DNA of 64,000 nucleotides from Flavipsychrobacter sp. GTDB lineage: Bacteria > Bacteroidota > Bacteroidia > Chitinophagales > Chitinophagaceae. The notes below the pieces were generated by a model. The model saw only the letters and a program-made list of their open reading frames with translations, did no database searches and was not told the origin of the DNA. The position numbers and the translations under genes were made by a program. Shown here one piece after another: positions 61,493-64,000 of this stretch. Where the stretch lies: the NCBI GenBank assembly GCA_041392855.1, contig JAWKLD010000001.1:1164001-1228000 (forward strand), given 5' to 3'. Position 1 is the stretch's first letter. Every line of letters begins with the position of its first letter.

Positions 61493-63421
61493 TTAGCGGA
61501 ACTTCTTATAAGCTTTTTGTTTAAAACGGTAGCTAATGTTCAACTGTACATTAGGCACCTTATACAACTCCTTAGATATTGTCTTCTGTCCATTAGTACC
61601 GGCATTATCCCAAACTGATTGTGTTAATCTCATATCTACTCTCATAGATGGAGACCAGTTGTAAGAAACACCAAGTAAATAACCCACTGTGAATCTATTA
61701 GTAAAGTCACTTACCTTAACACTTGGAGCACCAGCCATCTTAGTATAGTCAGGACTAAAACCCGTAGCACCTTCCTTAGTGATCTGATTTGGTAAATCTA
61801 CCTGAGTAACTTTAGTCTTAAGGTTATAAGCCAAATTCACCCCTCCAAATACATTGAAGCGTTTAACATTATACCTAAGTGCTATTGGCATCTCAAATGC
61901 TCCTAGCGTAGAGAAGTTGTAAGAGTTACCTACTGAGTCAAAAGTATATACTTTACCACCGCCACTGTTATACGATGAGTCTAAGTTAGTATAATAGCTT
62001 TCGCTAAAGTTGATATTATTATTGAAACGTTGTACATATTTCAATTCTGTAAGTACACTCCATTTATCACTTAATGACAGATCACCTACAAAACCTAACT
62101 GGAAGCCAGACACGTTGTTAGCAGCAATAGAGCTATTAACACCTGCTACTAGGCCAGGATAGAACTTAACGCTCTTCATTTTGAATTTAGCGTTACGAAC
62201 CATTTCTTCAAAACGGTGTCCGTTATAGTTCTTCATTTTATGACTAGAAACTTTCTTCTTAGACAAGTCCGTATAAACACCGGCACCATCTTCAGTTTCT
62301 AAATTAGCATTCTGCGCTTGTAACAATAACTCTTCAGGTAAAGCGTCTTTATCCTTGTTATTGTTCATAGCAACTGTAGCTTCTTCTTTTTCTTCTGCAG
62401 GCTTCTTAGATTTTATTGCTACTCTACCAACTGATAATGTATCTACCATAACGCTACCATCCTTAGCCACACTTTCTCTTGTTTCGATCTTATCAATTGT
62501 ATCAACTAAATAGTTTTCTGTAGATGCAGTTTTATTATTATTCGAATTATCAGGAACAGGTTTGGTGTTAATATTCAAGTCAGCTTGTACACCTGATGGC
62601 AATTGCTTGTTGCCCGTATTATTCATTCTTTCCGCACTACTATTCAATGCCAACGCACCCATATCTCTAGACTGCTGCTTAGTTTGCTGTGGTGCAGGAG
62701 TACTACCGCCTACAGCAGTAGATTGCGGTTTACTCATATTACCTGCAATTGCTTTAGGCTGTGTATTATCACTGCTGATAGTAGCTGGTTTAGTATTATC
62801 TGTAACATTTTGACTAGCTACAGTAGCACTTTCCTTAACTACAGGTAAACTATTGTTATTAAGCGACTTGTCGCTATTACTAGCCACAGTGGACTTGATT
62901 GAATTGTTACGTTTTGTTACAGTATTTGAACTACTTGGACCTTTAGTTGTAGTCATCTGATCAGCGTCGATCACAACAGTTTTGGTAGCACTATTATTAG
63001 TACCACCACCTACGATCGACCCTTCAGTTGAAGTAGCTGTATTGTTCTCTTTGTTGTTAAACTCATTATAAGGTTGGGCAATTCGCTCGTCGGCATTATT
63101 CATCACACCACCGGCTACTCCACTACCAGTACCTTGACTGGCATAAAGCGCCATCGTATCATCAGACACAGCATTTCCTTTAAATGAAGAGTACATTTCG
63201 TAACCACCACCAATGGTAATGGCAGAAAGTAGTAGCAATAGAGCTGCAAAACCTAGCTTGCGTTTATTGCCTGTGGCAGGTGCTGTAGGTACTGTTCCTA
63301 CAGGCATATGCTCATCGAGCAAGTCCTTCATTTTAAGCCACGAACCCGGACGGCCAGCCTCTTCAGCGTTGCCCAAACGCTGCTTAAAGAGGTCGTCTAT
63401 GTTAGTTAAGTTGTTATCCAT
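61493..63421 (-). CDS. Putative sigma-factor regulator spanning both membranes (IM helix plus OM beta-barrel)
   Basis: The 642-residue product has three parts. Residues 1-52 are a soluble, charged segment without signal peptide (NIDDLFKQRLGNAEEAG, SWLKMKDLLDEH). Residues about 55-72 form one membrane helix (LGFAALLLLLSAITIGGG) preceded by KRK, placing the N-terminus in the cytoplasm. Residues about 75-400 are a disordered Ser/Thr/Asn/Lys-rich tract. Residues about 415-642 look like an 8-strand outer-membrane barrel (FYPGLVAGVNSSIA, LRYNVKRFNVFGGVNLAYNL, VQLNISYRF near the end). The gene lies 10 nt after an ECF sigma gene. This matches the reported dual-membrane-spanning anti-sigma proteins of Bacteroides. 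The anti-sigma role is inferred. Confidence 0.75.
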   Translation of the reverse strand: MDNNLTNIDDLFKQRLGNAEEAGRPGSWLKMKDLLDEHMPVGTVPTAPATGNKRKLGFAALLLLLSAITIGGGYEMYSSFKGNAVSDDTMALYASQGTGSGVAGGVMNNADERIAQPYNEFNNKENNTATSTEGSIVGGGTNNSATKTVVIDADQMTTTKGPSSSNTVTKRNNSIKSTVASNSDKSLNNNSLPVVKESATVASQNVTDNTKPATISSDNTQPKAIAGNMSKPQSTAVGGSTPAPQQTKQQSRDMGALALNSSAERMNNTGNKQLPSGVQADLNINTKPVPDNSNNNKTASTENYLVDTIDKIETRESVAKDGSVMVDTLSVGRVAIKSKKPAEEKEEATVAMNNNKDKDALPEELLLQAQNANLETEDGAGVYTDLSKKKVSSHKMKNYNGHRFEEMVRNAKFKMKSVKFYPGLVAGVNSSIAANNVSGFQLGFVGDLSLSDKWSVLTELKYVQRFNNNINFSESYYTNLDSSYNSGGGKVYTFDSVGNSYNFSTLGAFEMPIALRYNVKRFNVFGGVNLAYNLKTKVTQVDLPNQITKEGATGFSPDYTKMAGAPSVKVSDFTNRFTVGYLLGVSYNWSPSMRVDMRLTQSVWDNAGTNGQKTISKELYKVPNVQLNISYRFKQKAYKKFR

Positions 63422-63431
63422 TTGGATAATT

Positions 63432-63995
63432 TTATTTTTTTAAATGCAATTGTAGTTTTTCAATTTTTTCTTTCAACATTCTTCGCCCTTCCGACAAATG
63501 CCATTTGGACGTCCCTTCACTTATACCCAACATAGCTCCTATTTCTTTGTGAGGATACCCCTCCATAACATACAAGTTGAACACAGACCTAGTAGCCACC
63601 GGTAAGGATTGTACTAACTCCAAAAGTTGGTTATAGTATAGATTATCTGCATGGTCTTTATGTATATACTCGTCTTTCTCTACCAACAATATCTTGTCGT
63701 TATAACGAGCATTCTGTTTTACATAGTCAGACACTGCGTGAAACACTATTTTTCTTAACCAACCTTCAAATGAGCCTTGGAAGTTATACTGGTTTATCTT
63801 TTGAAAAGCTCTCAGAAAACCATTATTTAAAACTTCTTCGGCCTGCTCTATGTGGTCTATATACCTGCGAACTACTCCCATCATTCGAGGAGTGAACATG
63901 CTATATAGCTGTTCCTGTGCGCTGCGTTCATTCTGCATGCACCCTCTGATGAGCTCTTCTAGCTCGCTGGTCTGACCAGGTACTGTATATGCCAA
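63432..63995 (-). CDS. ECF-type RNA polymerase sigma factor
   Basis: The product of about 187 residues has sigma region 2 (residues about 25-95: AQEQLYSMFTPRMMGVVRRY, EEVLNNGFLRAFQKI, FEGWLRKIVFHAVSDYVKQ) and region 4 (about 128-180: LPVATRSVFNLYVMEGYPHK, IGAMLGISEGTSKWHLSEGR), as in ECF sigma-70 factors. The start is uncertain: the frame as given begins with TTG at 63995 and remains open to the window edge, so the true start may lie beyond 64000. The partner gene 10 nt downstream is probably its membrane-bound regulator. Confidence 0.9.
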   Translation of the reverse strand: MAYTVPGQTSELEELIRGCMQNERSAQEQLYSMFTPRMMGVVRRYIDHIEQAEEVLNNGFLRAFQKINQYNFQGSFEGWLRKIVFHAVSDYVKQNARYNDKILLVEKDEYIHKDHADNLYYNQLLELVQSLPVATRSVFNLYVMEGYPHKEIGAMLGISEGTSKWHLSEGRRMLKEKIEKLQLHLKK

Positions 63996-64000
63996 AGCTA

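Noticed and set aside
63993..64000. TAGCTTTG, a perfect -7 box at the window edge before the sigma gene
   Set aside because: It overlaps the reading frame of the sigma factor. If used, the first downstream ATG (63938) would remove conserved N-terminal residues, so it may be chance. Sequence beyond 64000 is needed.

Overview
This window looks like the chromosome of a Bacteroidota bacterium, most likely a Chitinophagaceae-type member of the Chitinophagia. The DNA is AT-rich. Several secreted proteins end in type IX secretion (T9SS) sorting domains, both type A and type B. A menaquinone futalosine-pathway enzyme (MqnE) is present. Many gene starts are preceded by the Bacteroidota promoter box TAnnTTTG instead of an E. 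coli-type -10. I cannot name a species. No phage, plasmid, insertion sequence, integrase or CRISPR array was seen.

Layout. 1-2144: an ABC exporter (permease cut by the window edge, plus its ATPase) on the minus strand. 2526-8758: two tandem paralogous T9SS type B surface proteins. 8833-14190: a secreted C1 cysteine peptidase, a small unknown protein, a SulP anion transporter and SerA. 14285-24999: a minus-strand secretion block with a 2276-residue protein of 20 Ig-like repeats, an unknown secreted protein, an SGNH-like hydrolase with PKD and T9SS domains, and an SRPBCC lipoprotein. 25232-28824: a VIT-family transporter, then an AraC regulator followed by an alpha/beta hydrolase, a cupin and a PptA-like tautomerase, ending beside tRNA-Arg. 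29013-32747: an unknown secreted protein and an HdrC/HdrB-like iron-sulfur pair with a third conserved gene. 32798-43902: ParC, a DUF151 nuclease, an M43 metalloprotease overlapping mqnE, a thioredoxin-like protein, MFS and DedA membrane proteins, a PLP deaminase and Era. 44017-53877: initiator tRNA, lipoproteins, a PafA-like phosphatase, a serine-palmitoyltransferase-like enzyme, an RmlD-like reductase, Hsp20, an arginine-decarboxylase-like enzyme, an EamA transporter and a TPR protein. 54037-63995: a fused E1 alpha/beta dehydrogenase, an EEP-family nuclease/phosphatase, FKBP with RffA, a pseudo-receiver, a GNAT enzyme, YhhQ, and an ECF sigma factor with a membrane partner.

The signals most worth a second look are these. 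(1) The ECF sigma factor at 63432 sits 10 nt from a 642-residue partner. The partner has a cytoplasmic N-terminus, one inner-membrane helix, a long disordered stretch and a C-terminal outer-membrane beta-barrel, which is the layout of a sigma regulator spanning both membranes. (2) Direct half-sites 21 bp apart lie just upstream of the -33 box of the hydrolase-cupin-tautomerase operon, and one of them recurs over the regulator's own -7 box. This predicts an AraC activation and autorepression circuit. (3) Two near-identical palindromic sites precede hsp20. (4) The giant Ig-repeat gene carries a five-domain higher-order repeat. (5) TAnnTTTG boxes precede many genes, and several lie so close to the ATG that the mRNA would be leaderless or nearly so.
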